DNA of 64,000 nucleotides, from positions 3,720,001 to 3,784,000 of the forward strand of contig NZ_JAJDFX010000002.1 of NCBI RefSeq assembly GCF_024704385.1, read 5' to 3'. The number at the start of each line of letters is the position of its first letter. The stretch's first letter is position 1. Source of the DNA: Cellulomonas sp. P24. GTDB lineage: Bacteria; Actinomycetota; Actinomycetes; Actinomycetales; Cellulomonadaceae. The translations under genes and the position numbers were made by a program. Positions 52,820-60,363 of this stretch are shown in pieces. A model generated the notes under the pieces. It was not told the origin of the DNA and did not search any database. It saw only the letters and a program-made list of their open reading frames with translations.

Positions 52820-53515
52820 GTGGCTGAGCTTGCCTTCTTCTCGGGCACGATGGACTGCGGGAAGTCGACGCTCGCGTTGCAGATGGACCACAACCATGCG
52901 GCCCGTGGTCGTGGCGGCGTGATCTTCACCCGCAACGACCGGGCCGGCACCGATGTGCTGTCGTCACGGCTCGGGCTGCGGGTGGACGCCTTCGAGGTGC
53001 GGGACGACACGAACTTCTGGGACGAGGTCGTCCGACGTCGGACGCGCGGGGACCGGGTCGACTACCTCATCTGTGACGAGGCCCAGTTCTACTCGCCGGA
53101 GCAGGTCGAGCAGCTGGCCCGGATCGTCGACGAGATGGGGATCGACGTCTACGCGTTCGGCATCACCTCCGACTTCCGCACCCGGCTGTTCCCGGGATCC
53201 GCACGGCTCGTCGAGCTCGCGGACCGCGTCGAGGTGCTGCAGGTCCGTGCACTCTGCTGGTGCGGGGCCCGCGCGACCCACAACGCGCGCACGGTCGGTG
53301 GTCGGATGGTCGTCGAGGGTGCGCAGGTCGTGGTCGGGGACACCGACCTGGCGGCCGCGGGCGACGAGGTCGGGTACGAGGTCCTGTGCCGCCGCCACCA
53401 CATGCGGAAGATGACGGCGCAGTCGGCGCAGTCGGGCTCGACGTCCCCGGCGACCTTGGCGCTGGACCTCGGCGCCCTTCCCGCTCCGCCCACCGGTGGG
53501 CGGAGCGGTGACTGA
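52820..53515 (+). CDS. tdk: Thymidine kinase
   Basis: Phosphorylates thymidine in salvage. The 231-residue protein has the P-loop FFSGTMDCGKSTLA (residues 6-19), the DEAQF motif with the catalytic acid (ICDEAQFY) and the zinc lasso CWCG ... CRRHH of TK1-type enzymes. The GTG at 52820 has GAGG about 6 nt upstream. The C-terminal about 30 residues are a non-conserved tail. Confidence 0.93.
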   Translation: MAELAFFSGTMDCGKSTLALQMDHNHAARGRGGVIFTRNDRAGTDVLSSRLGLRVDAFEVRDDTNFWDEVVRRRTRGDRVDYLICDEAQFYSPEQVEQLARIVDEMGIDVYAFGITSDFRTRLFPGSARLVELADRVEVLQVRALCWCGARATHNARTVGGRMVVEGAQVVVGDTDLAAAGDEVGYEVLCRRHHMRKMTAQSAQSGSTSPATLALDLGALPAPPTGGRSGD

Positions 53516-53544
53516 GCGCTGCGGTGCCTGAGCGCTGCGGTGCC
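53513..53544. repeat. Tandem 16-bp repeat after tdk
   Basis: TGAGCGCTGCGGTGCC occurs twice in tandem (53513-53528, 53529-53544). The first copy overlaps the tdk stop. No clear terminator was seen in this gap. Confidence 0.7.
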
Positions 53545-53614
53545 TGAACTGCGCGTCGCCGGTTCTCGGCGCCGCTGAGGCAGCGGCGGAGGAGGAGTCG
53601 CTCCGGCGTCCGGG

Positions 53615-54688
53615 TTACTCCGGCTTCGCGCCGAACACGATCTCGTCCCAGCTCGGCACGCTCGCCCGTCCCTTCCGTCCCGCGCGCGGGCGTTCGACGA
53701 GCGGCGCAGGCGTCTCGGCGACCGCCTCGTCCGGTGCCGGCGGCCGGGCGTCGTCCGGGAGGGGCGGTGAGACGGCAGGTGCGTCGACCAGGCCGAGGAT
53801 GCGCGCACTGGCGTCAGCGTCGGCATCGACCGGGTGTGCGCCGGGGACCTGTGCCTCGAGCTGGGTGAAGTCGAAGGCATGCTGCGGTCCGAAACCCTCG
53901 AACTCGTCGCCGTCGTCCTCGTACTCGACCTGCTGGCGGATCCCCCTCTTGAAACGGAGGTCGTCGAGCAGGGTGGCCGTCGGGTCTGCCGGCTCGGGCT
54001 CGTCGGACGCGGGAGGCTCGTCGTCCACCGTGGAACCGACCGGACGGAGCACGCCGTCCGACTGGACGTCGAACACGACGTCCCGGACCGCCTCGAGGTG
54101 CCGCCGTTGGATCGGCTCGTCGGCGATCTCGGTCTCCGAGAGCCAGCGGGCCTCGTCCTCGAGCGCGTGCACCGAGCGGGCCTGCGTGTCGAAGGTCCAG
54201 CGGGCTGTGACGTCCACCTCGGCCACCGTGAAGGCCACGGCGACGGTCCACGGGCCGGACTGGTCGCGGTACGCGTCCCAGACCAGGGTCTCGGTGTCGA
54301 CACCCCGGGCCGCGAGCCGGTCGGTCACGAGGTCGCCGAGAACGGGGGCGCCTGGGTCGCGCCCGACCCGGGTGGCACGTGCCTGGTCGACGATGAACTC
54401 ACGCTCGGCGATCACCGGACCCTCGTAGCGACGGACGTGCTCGACGGGCACGCCGCACTCGTCGGACACCTCCTCGGCCGACGCCCCGGCGCGGATCCGC
54501 ATCTGGATCTCCCGCGGGCTCAGGACGCTCGTCCGCTCGGCGCGCAGCTTCTCGAGCTGAGGACGGTCCCGGCGGACCGCAGCACGCAGCGTCTCGTCGA
54601 TGCGCAGGCGGAACTGCTGGCCGTCCTGGGCCACCAGGACCAGGTGCTCCCCGTCGTCGTGCAGACCCACCAGTTCGAGCTCACCCAT
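53615..54688 (-). CDS. sepH: Septation protein SepH
   Basis: SepH (DUF3071) stimulates FtsZ assembly at division in actinobacteria. The 357-residue protein has the conserved N-terminal domain (MGELELVGLHDDGEHLVLV) with a helix-turn-helix (SPREIQMRIRAGASAEEVSDECGVPVEHVRRYEGP, read in parts). An acidic disordered middle and the conserved C-terminal SVPSWDEIVFGAKP follow. The ATG at 54688 has GGGAGG 6 nt upstream. Confidence 0.93.
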   Translation of the reverse strand: MGELELVGLHDDGEHLVLVAQDGQQFRLRIDETLRAAVRRDRPQLEKLRAERTSVLSPREIQMRIRAGASAEEVSDECGVPVEHVRRYEGPVIAEREFIVDQARATRVGRDPGAPVLGDLVTDRLAARGVDTETLVWDAYRDQSGPWTVAVAFTVAEVDVTARWTFDTQARSVHALEDEARWLSETEIADEPIQRRHLEAVRDVVFDVQSDGVLRPVGSTVDDEPPASDEPEPADPTATLLDDLRFKRGIRQQVEYEDDGDEFEGFGPQHAFDFTQLEAQVPGAHPVDADADASARILGLVDAPAVSPPLPDDARPPAPDEAVAETPAPLVERPRAGRKGRASVPSWDEIVFGAKPE

Positions 54689-54879
54689 TCGGACCTCCCA
54701 GACCTCGGGTCTGAGCCTGCCACCGCGAGCGGGTGAAGCGGCGGAGGTGGCTCGGTGCGCCGCGCTGCTCCACCGAGGTGGGCCGTCGGGCAAGATGGAC
54801 GACGTGACGACCCCCCGCGTTCCCCCTTCCCGACGACGCCCTGACCGACACCCTTGCGACGCTTGCCGCCCACCTGGCG

Positions 54880-55650
54880 GTGACCGCCGGGACCCTCATC
54901 CGCGACGGCAGGCCCGACGAGGTGGTGGTGGCCGACACGAAGTCCAGCCCGATCGACGTGGTCACGAAGATGGACACCGACTCGGAGCAGCTGTTGAGGC
55001 ACCTCATCAGCGCTGCCCGGCCGCAGGACGGGATCCTCGGCGAGGAGGGCGACGCGGTGGTCGGGACGAGCGGCCTCACCTGGGTCGTCGACCCGATCGA
55101 CGGCACGGTCAACTACCTCTACGGCCTGCCGGCCTACGCCGTGTCGGTCGCCGTCGTCGCCGGGGAGCCCGACCCGGCGACCTGGGTGCCGATCGCGGGC
55201 TGCGTGCACCGCGTGCCTGACGGAGCGACCTACACCGCGGGCCGGGGGCGTGGGGCCTACCTCGACGGGGCGCGGATCTCGGTGAACGATGCGCGCCCGT
55301 TGTCGCACTCGCTCGTCGGCACCGGCTTCGGCTACACGACCGAGCGTCGACGTGCCCAGGGTGCGGTCGTGGCGGCGCTCCTCCCGCGGGTGCGGGACAT
55401 CAGGCGGATCGGGTCCGCGGCCCTGGACCTGTGCGCGGTGGCGTCGGGCCACCTCGACCTGCACTACGAGCGAGGGCTGAAGCCGTGGGACATGGCGGCC
55501 GGCCAGCTGATCGCGACCGAGGCCGGTGCCGTCGTGACCGGGCTCCATGGTCGGCCTGCGACCGAGCAGATGACGGTGGCGGGGCCGGCCGGCAGCGTCG
55601 CCGATCTCGTCCGTCTGCTCGAGGTCCTGGGGGCCGACGAAGGCCCGTAG
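54880..55650 (+). CDS. Inositol monophosphatase family protein (N-terminus probably frame-disrupted)
   Basis: Mg-dependent phosphatase of the SuhB/HisN type. Motifs are LGEEGDAV, WVVDPIDGTVNYLYG and LKPWDMAAGQLIATEAGA. The first in-frame start, GTG 54880, gives 256 residues but omits the usual N-terminal helix. Upstream codons from 54827 read LPDDALTDTLATLAAHLA in the same frame, while GTG 54804 (VTTPRVP) is one base out of frame. Reducing the C run at 54822-54826 by one joins them. The real start is therefore probably 54804, with a homopolymer error between. Orthologous position to Rv2701c (suhB). Confidence 0.88.
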   Translation: MTAGTLIRDGRPDEVVVADTKSSPIDVVTKMDTDSEQLLRHLISAARPQDGILGEEGDAVVGTSGLTWVVDPIDGTVNYLYGLPAYAVSVAVVAGEPDPATWVPIAGCVHRVPDGATYTAGRGRGAYLDGARISVNDARPLSHSLVGTGFGYTTERRRAQGAVVAALLPRVRDIRRIGSAALDLCAVASGHLDLHYERGLKPWDMAAGQLIATEAGAVVTGLHGRPATEQMTVAGPAGSVADLVRLLEVLGADEGP

Positions 55651-55801
55651 CAGCGGCCTCCGGCGGGTCCGTTCGGGACGGGGGTGCGATCGGCCGGGAA
55701 ATGAGGCACAATCCGTCAGCCACCGGGAACAAACCGGGGGCCGATCGCATTGATGAGCCGTACCACCACCACCGCCGATCCCCCGGAGTGTGACCTAGAA
55801 G

Positions 55802-56101
55802 ATGGCAACCGACTACGACGCCCCGCGCAAGACCGAGGAGGACCTCGGCGAAGACTCGCTGCAGGAGCTCCAGGCTCGCCGGTCGGACAAGAACTCGGGA
55901 GTGGTCGACGAGGACGAGACGGAAGCGGCCGAAGGATTCGAGCTGCCCGGCGCCGACCTCTCGGGCGAGGAGCTCTCGGTCCGCGTGCTTCCCCGGCAGG
56001 CTGACGAGTTCACCTGCTCGGAGTGCTTCCTCGTTCACCACCGCAGCCAGCTGGCCTACGAGCGCAACGGCCAGCCCGTCTGCTCGGAGTGCGCCGCCTG
56101 A
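55802..56101 (+). CDS. DUF4193-family protein
   Basis: A 99-residue acidic protein, MATDYDAPRKTEEDLGEDSLQEL..., with the C-terminal zinc-binding pair CSECFLVHHRSQLA and CSECAA. The family is conserved in actinobacteria between suhB and dut (Rv2699c); function unknown. Upstream there is CACAAT near 55709 and a small CCGG-GAACAAA-CCGG hairpin, but no clear RBS. It converges on the DUF3093 gene. Confidence 0.9.
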   Translation: MATDYDAPRKTEEDLGEDSLQELQARRSDKNSGVVDEDETEAAEGFELPGADLSGEELSVRVLPRQADEFTCSECFLVHHRSQLAYERNGQPVCSECAA

Positions 56102-56126
56102 GCACCCCTGCGCGCCTGCCCTGACC

Positions 56127-56165
56127 GGCCGGCCACCGGAGCCCCTTACGCCCCGGTGGCCGGCC
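56127..56165. terminator. Hairpin between convergent DUF4193 and DUF3093 genes
   Basis: GGCCGGCCACCGG (56127-56139) pairs perfectly with CCGGTGGCCGGCC (56153-56165), with a 13-nt loop. It overlaps the end of the DUF3093 gene, whose stop is in the loop. Confidence 0.75.
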
Positions 56166-56631
56166 GATCGTCATCGGGCACCAGTGCGTCCGCGAGAGCG
56201 GTCGGCCACCTGGACGAGACGATCCAGTACGGGGTCGGGTCCGCGGGGTCGGTCACCTCGACCCGGACACCACCACCGACCCACGTCCGCAGGCACACGA
56301 ACGCCCGCGCGTCGAGGTCGGGTCCCATCGCGCGCCGGACGCCGTCTCGGTCGAGCACCGTGACGGTGCCGAGCAGCTCGAGAGGGATGTGCGCGGAACC
56401 GGCGCGGAGCTCGCCGTCCGCGACCTGCACGCGCGGCGAGGACATGACGGCGACCACGGTCGCGACCACCAGGGCGATGGCGGCGACGACGACCGCCAGG
56501 GTCGTCCCCACCGGCAGCAGGACGAGACCGCACGCGACCGCCGCTGCCGGTACGACCAGCCAGCCGGCAGAGCCCGGCCAGAGCCTCTCGCTGAAGGTCG
56601 CGGGACTGTCGGGCGACGAGGTCGTGTGCAC
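56146..56631 (-). CDS. DUF3093-family membrane protein
   Basis: A 161-residue protein with two adjacent membrane helices (about residues 24-65) followed by a soluble PH-like domain ([46 protein letters not shown]). This is the DUF3093 family (Rv2698-like), unknown function. The GTG at 56631 has no clear RBS. It is divergent from dut. Confidence 0.88.
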   Translation of the reverse strand: MHTTSSPDSPATFSERLWPGSAGWLVVPAAAVACGLVLLPVGTTLAVVVAAIALVVATVVAVMSSPRVQVADGELRAGSAHIPLELLGTVTVLDRDGVRRAMGPDLDARAFVCLRTWVGGGVRVEVTDPADPTPYWIVSSRWPTALADALVPDDDRPATGA

Positions 56632-56659
56632 GGCACCAGCATCTCAGGTGCAGTGAGGC

Positions 56660-56665
56660 TAGAGT
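56660..56665 (+). promoter_or_regulatory. -10 box of dut (near-leaderless)
   Basis: TAGAGT followed by 8 nt and the GTG at 56674. Confidence 0.45.
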
Positions 56666-56673
56666 GCGACCCC

Positions 56674-57153
56674 GTGAGAACAGACGGCACGATCGACGTC
56701 CTGCTCCAGCTCCTCGACGAGGGTCTGCCTGTGCCTGCCTACGCTCATCCCGGCGACGCCGGCGCCGACCTGGTCACGCGGGTCGACGTCGAGATCCCGC
56801 CGCGCACGAGGGTCACGGTGCCGACAGGGGTCGCGGTCGCGCTGCCGGACGGCTACGCGGCGTTCGTCCACCCGCGATCGGGCCTCGCGTCGCGGCACGG
56901 CCTGACCATCGTCAACGCCCCAGGCACGGTCGATGCCGGCTACCGCGGCGAGATCAAGGTCACGCTCCTGAACACCGACGAGGTCGAGACGCTGCACCTG
57001 TCCCGCGGCGACCGGATCGCCCAGCTCGTCATCCAGCAGGTCGAGCGTGCGCGGTTCGTCCAGGTGGAGCACCTGCCCGGATCGCACCGGGGCGAGGGCG
57101 GTTTCGGGTCGAGCGGGGGCTGGCAGGCCGCGACCGGGACCACGAACGGATGA
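56674..57153 (+). CDS. dut: dUTP diphosphatase
   Basis: Hydrolyses dUTP, keeping uracil out of DNA and supplying dUMP. The 159-residue protein shows trimeric dUTPase motifs: [13 protein letters not shown] (I), [10 protein letters not shown] (II), [16 protein letters not shown] (III), [10 protein letters not shown] (IV) and the C-terminal [11 protein letters not shown] (V). The GTG at 56674 is chosen by the adjacent -10 box. Confidence 0.95.
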   Translation: MRTDGTIDVLLQLLDEGLPVPAYAHPGDAGADLVTRVDVEIPPRTRVTVPTGVAVALPDGYAAFVHPRSGLASRHGLTIVNAPGTVDAGYRGEIKVTLLNTDEVETLHLSRGDRIAQLVIQQVERARFVQVEHLPGSHRGEGGFGSSGGWQAATGTTNG

Positions 57154-57248
57154 CGTCGGTGCCCGTGCGCACGACCGGCTCGCGCGAGTCGGCCTAGACT
57201 TGACAATGTGTGTGCCGACGAGCGCACGCGTGAGTGAGGAGAGCACTG

Positions 57249-58001
57249 GTGGGTCTGTTCCGCCGCGGCGCAGCGAACGATGCAGCCGCTGACGACGCCG
57301 TGACCGAGATCGACACCCCCGACGAGGTCGCCGAGAGCGTCCCGGACGAGGGCGCCCCGGAGAACGTCCTGGTGCCTGAGCGAGACCACGGTCCGTGGGA
57401 CGTGAGCGAGGTCGACGGCCTCGGCACGCGCGTCGACCTCGGGTCGATCTGGCTCCCCGGGGTCGTCGGCATGGAGCTCCGGATGGAGATCGACAAGGCC
57501 ACCGAGGTGGTCAGCGCGGCCGCGGTCAACCTGGACGGGTCGGCCCTCCAGGTGCAGGCCTTCGCGGCGCCGCGCACCGAGGGCATCTGGGACGAGATCC
57601 GCGAGGAGATCGCCGAGTCGATCGTGAAGCAGGGCGGCTCGGCCGACGACCTGCCTGGTCCGTTCGGCCGCGAGCTGCTCGCGCGGCTCCCGGTGCGGAC
57701 CGAGGAAGGCCGCACGGGCCACCGGCCGGCGCGGTTCGTCGGCGCCGACGGCCCTCGGTGGTTCCTGCGCGGCGTGATCACCGGTCGCGCTGCCGTCGAC
57801 CCTGAAGCGGCGCGTGCGCTCGAGGCCGTCTTCGCGGACATCGTGGTCGACCGCGGTCAGGAGGCGCGTGCCCCGCGCGACCTGCTCGCGCTCCGCCTCC
57901 CCGGTCAGTCCGCGCCGGTCGTGCCTCAGGACCCCGAGGCGCGCCAGGCATCCGACCTCGACCTGCTGCGTCGCGGCCCCGAGATCACGGAGATCCGATG
58001 A
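57249..58001 (+). CDS. DUF3710-family protein
   Basis: A 250-residue protein with the family core LGSIWLPGVVGMELRMEIDK and WFLRGVITGRAAVDPEAARALEAVF, after a variable acidic N-terminus starting MGLFRR. Orthologue of Rv2696c; function unknown. GAGGAGA lies about 8 nt before the GTG. Its stop overlaps the next ATG (ATGA). Confidence 0.88.
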   Translation: MGLFRRGAANDAAADDAVTEIDTPDEVAESVPDEGAPENVLVPERDHGPWDVSEVDGLGTRVDLGSIWLPGVVGMELRMEIDKATEVVSAAAVNLDGSALQVQAFAAPRTEGIWDEIREEIAESIVKQGGSADDLPGPFGRELLARLPVRTEEGRTGHRPARFVGADGPRWFLRGVITGRAAVDPEAARALEAVFADIVVDRGQEARAPRDLLALRLPGQSAPVVPQDPEARQASDLDLLRRGPEITEIR

Positions 58002-58363
58002 CGCTCAAGGAAACGCTGCACCGCGCCTTCGCCTCCCAGACGGAGATCGAGGCGGACGAGGAGCGGACCGAGTCGAAGCAGCAGGGGTGCATGGCGCTGA
58101 GCGAGCTCCCCGCGCGCAGCCACGTCACGGTGAGCGGCATCCTGCGGTCCGTCACGCTCCGCCCGCGGGAGGGCGTGCCCGCGCTCGAGGCCGAGCTGTA
58201 CGACGGCAGCGGCACGATCGACCTCGTCTGGCTCGGACGTCGTGAGATCGCCGGGATCGAGCCGGGGCGCCGCCTCAAGCTCGAGGGGCGCGTGTGTGCG
58301 GTCGACGGTCGCCGGGTGATCTTCAACCCCCGGTACGAGCTGCGCCCGCGCCAGGGCGAGTGA
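57998..58363 (+). CDS. OB-fold nucleic-acid-binding protein
   Basis: A 121-residue protein with an OB-fold of the RecG/AspRS type: SHVTVSGILRSVTLRP, ALEAELYDGSGTIDLVWLGRREIAGIEPGRRLKLEGRV (read in parts). It resembles Rv2694c. Probable single-strand nucleic acid binding. Start coupled to DUF3710 by ATGA. Confidence 0.85.
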   Translation: MTLKETLHRAFASQTEIEADEERTESKQQGCMALSELPARSHVTVSGILRSVTLRPREGVPALEAELYDGSGTIDLVWLGRREIAGIEPGRRLKLEGRVCAVDGRRVIFNPRYELRPRQGE

Positions 58364-58367
58364 CCGG

Positions 58368-59027
58368 GTGAGCGAACGAGGCCTGCGGGCCATCGCGGCG
58401 GACGACTTCTCGGTGAGTGCCGCCGTCGGCGGGGTCCGCGGGCTGATCGAGTCGGTGCTGCCCGGCCTGGTGTTCGTCGTGGCCTTCGTCGCGACGAGCG
58501 ACCTGTCCCTCTCGTTGATCGTCTCGATCGCGGGGGCAGCGGTGGCCGTCGTGCTCCGGCTCGTCCAGGGGACCCCGGTCACGCAGGCCATGTCGGGGAT
58601 CCTCGGCGTCGGCATCGGCGTCGTCTGGGCCTGGCGCTCGGGGGAGTCGAAGAACTTCTTCGCGTGGGGACTGTGGGTGAACGCGGGCTGGTCCGCCGGC
58701 GCACTCGTCTCGATCCTGGCGCGCTGGCCCGGTGTGGGCGTCATCGTCGCGCTGGTCCGCGGAGACGGGATGGGCTGGCGGACCGATCCGGACGCCGGGG
58801 CCCTGCGGCGCGCCTACACCTGGGCGACGTGGATCTGGGTCGTGCTCTTCGGGCTCCGGCTGCTCGTGCAGGTCCCGCTCTACCTGGACTCCACGGTCGG
58901 CTGGCTGGGCACCGCGAAGCTCGTCATGGGTGTCCCGCTGTTCGCCGTCGGCCTGTGGCTCAGCTGGCTCCTGGTCCGGCCACGAGCAGGTGCTCCAGCT
59001 CCTTCTCGTCCGCCTCTCGACCCGTGA
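58368..59027 (+). CDS. DUF3159-family membrane protein
   Basis: A 219-residue protein with about five to six hydrophobic helices, starting with the family sequence VGGVRGLIESVLPGLVFVV and including KNFFAWGLWVNAG. Orthologue of Rv2693c; sometimes annotated as an intracellular septation-like protein, function unproven. It begins 4 nt after the preceding stop and overlaps the convergent TrkA gene by about 70 bp at its 3' end. Confidence 0.85.
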   Translation: MSERGLRAIAADDFSVSAAVGGVRGLIESVLPGLVFVVAFVATSDLSLSLIVSIAGAAVAVVLRLVQGTPVTQAMSGILGVGIGVVWAWRSGESKNFFAWGLWVNAGWSAGALVSILARWPGVGVIVALVRGDGMGWRTDPDAGALRRAYTWATWIWVVLFGLRLLVQVPLYLDSTVGWLGTAKLVMGVPLFAVGLWLSWLLVRPRAGAPAPSRPPLDP

Positions 59028-59634
59028 CGAACATGAGCTCGTCGCCGGCCTCGAGGGTGTCGTCCGCGCTCGGCGCGATCGGCCGGTCGCCCCGGACGAT
59101 GCACGCGAGCACGGTGTCCGTCGGCCAGACGACCTGACCGACCCGGATCCCGGCGATCGGGGAGTCGTCGGGCAGCGTGAGCTCGAGGATGTCGGCGCCG
59201 GACTGGTGGAACGTGAAGATCCGGACGAGGTCGCCCACCGCGACGGCCTCCTCGACCATCGCGGTCATGATCCGGGGCGTCGACACGGCGACGTCGACCC
59301 CCCACGCCTCGTCGAACATCCACTCGTTCTTGGGATTGTTGACGCGTGCGACCGTGCGCGGGACCCCGTACTCGGTCTTGGCCAGCAGCGAGATGACGAG
59401 GTTGGCCTTGTCGTCACCGGTCGCGGCGACGACCACGTCGCACTCGTCGACCTTCGCCTCGGTGAGGGTGGGCATCTCGCACGCGTCGGCGAGCAGCCAC
59501 TCGGCGTCCGCGACGGAGGCGATCCGCATCGCCGACGGCTGACGGTCGATCAGGGTGACCTCGTGCCCGTGCCCGAGCAGCTCGCGCGCGATCGAGCGCC
59601 CCACCGAGCCGGCACCAGCGATCACGACGCGCAT
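58960..59634 (-). CDS. TrkA/KtrA-type potassium channel regulatory subunit (second gene)
   Basis: A 224-residue Rossmann RCK protein. RCK_N has MRVVIAGAGSVGRSIARELLGHGHEVTLID, the nucleotide-binding loop, and RCK_C follows from about residue 135. Counterpart of M. tuberculosis ceoC. The ATG overlaps the stop of the first TrkA gene (TGATG), so the pair is co-translated. Its 3' end overlaps the DUF3159 gene on the other strand. Confidence 0.9.
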   Translation of the reverse strand: MRVVIAGAGSVGRSIARELLGHGHEVTLIDRQPSAMRIASVADAEWLLADACEMPTLTEAKVDECDVVVAATGDDKANLVISLLAKTEYGVPRTVARVNNPKNEWMFDEAWGVDVAVSTPRIMTAMVEEAVAVGDLVRIFTFHQSGADILELTLPDDSPIAGIRVGQVVWPTDTVLACIVRGDRPIAPSADDTLEAGDELMFVTGREADEKELEHLLVAGPGAS

Positions 59635-60296
59635 CAGGAGGCCTCCGGGGCTCGGGTCAGGGTGCGTTCGACCGAGGCGGAGTGCTCGGAGCGCATGAGG
59701 AGGTGCAGGTCGTCTGCCTCCTGCAGCACGCTGTCCTCCCCGGGCAGGACACCGTCGCCGTACCGGGTGAGGTACGCGACCCTGGCACCGGTGACCTCCT
59801 CGATGTGCCGGAGCGGCTTGCCGATCCAGCCGGGGTGCACGTCCACCTGGCACAGGCGCAGCTGGCCGGAGGCGTCACGGAACTCGTCGGTCGCGCCCAT
59901 CGGGAGCAGGTGACGCAGCACCTGGTCCGCGGTCCATCGGACGGTCGCGACGGTCGGGATCCCGAGGCGCTGGTAGATCTCGGCGCGGTGCGGGTCGTAG
60001 ATGCGGGCGACGACGTTCTCCACGCCGTACATCTCGCGCACGACACGCGCGGCGAGGATGTTCGAGTTGTCCCCGTCGGAGACCGCGGCGAAGCCGTTCG
60101 CCTCGTCGATCCCTGCCTGGGTCAAGATGTCGCGGTCGAACCCGAGGCCGGTGACCTTGTTGCCCGCGAAACCCGCATCGAGGCGCCGGAACGCGTCCGG
60201 ATTCTGGTCGATGACGGCGACGGAGTGGCCGTGGCTCTCGAGCGACTGGGCGAGCGTGGCGCCGACTCGGCCGCATCCCATGATGACGAAGTGCAC
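59634..60296 (-). CDS. TrkA/KtrA-type potassium channel regulatory subunit (first gene)
   Basis: A 220-residue RCK protein: VHFVIMGCGRVGATLAQSLESHGHSVAVID at the NAD loop, and a C-terminal RCK_C domain with HPGWIGKPLRHIEEVTGARVAYL. Counterpart of ceoB. The GTG at 60296 follows a TAGCGT box by 8 nt. With the second gene it probably forms hetero-RCK rings controlling a K+ transporter, perhaps the divergent KimA-like permease (inference). Confidence 0.9.
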   Translation of the reverse strand: MHFVIMGCGRVGATLAQSLESHGHSVAVIDQNPDAFRRLDAGFAGNKVTGLGFDRDILTQAGIDEANGFAAVSDGDNSNILAARVVREMYGVENVVARIYDPHRAEIYQRLGIPTVATVRWTADQVLRHLLPMGATDEFRDASGQLRLCQVDVHPGWIGKPLRHIEEVTGARVAYLTRYGDGVLPGEDSVLQEADDLHLLMRSEHSASVERTLTRAPEAS

Positions 60297-60304
60297 AACC
60301 GGAG

Positions 60305-60355
60305 ACGCTACAGCGTCGGCGTCGTTGCGCGCTCGCGCTGTCCAGTGCTTAGCAT
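60305..60355. promoter_or_regulatory. Divergent promoter region of trkA and the KimA-like gene
   Basis: TAGCGT on the minus strand (60305-60310) is 8 nt before the trkA GTG, and TAGCAT on the plus strand (60350-60355) is 8 nt before the permease GTG. Only 67 bp separate the two start codons. Confidence 0.45.
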
Positions 60356-60363
60356 GGTCGATT

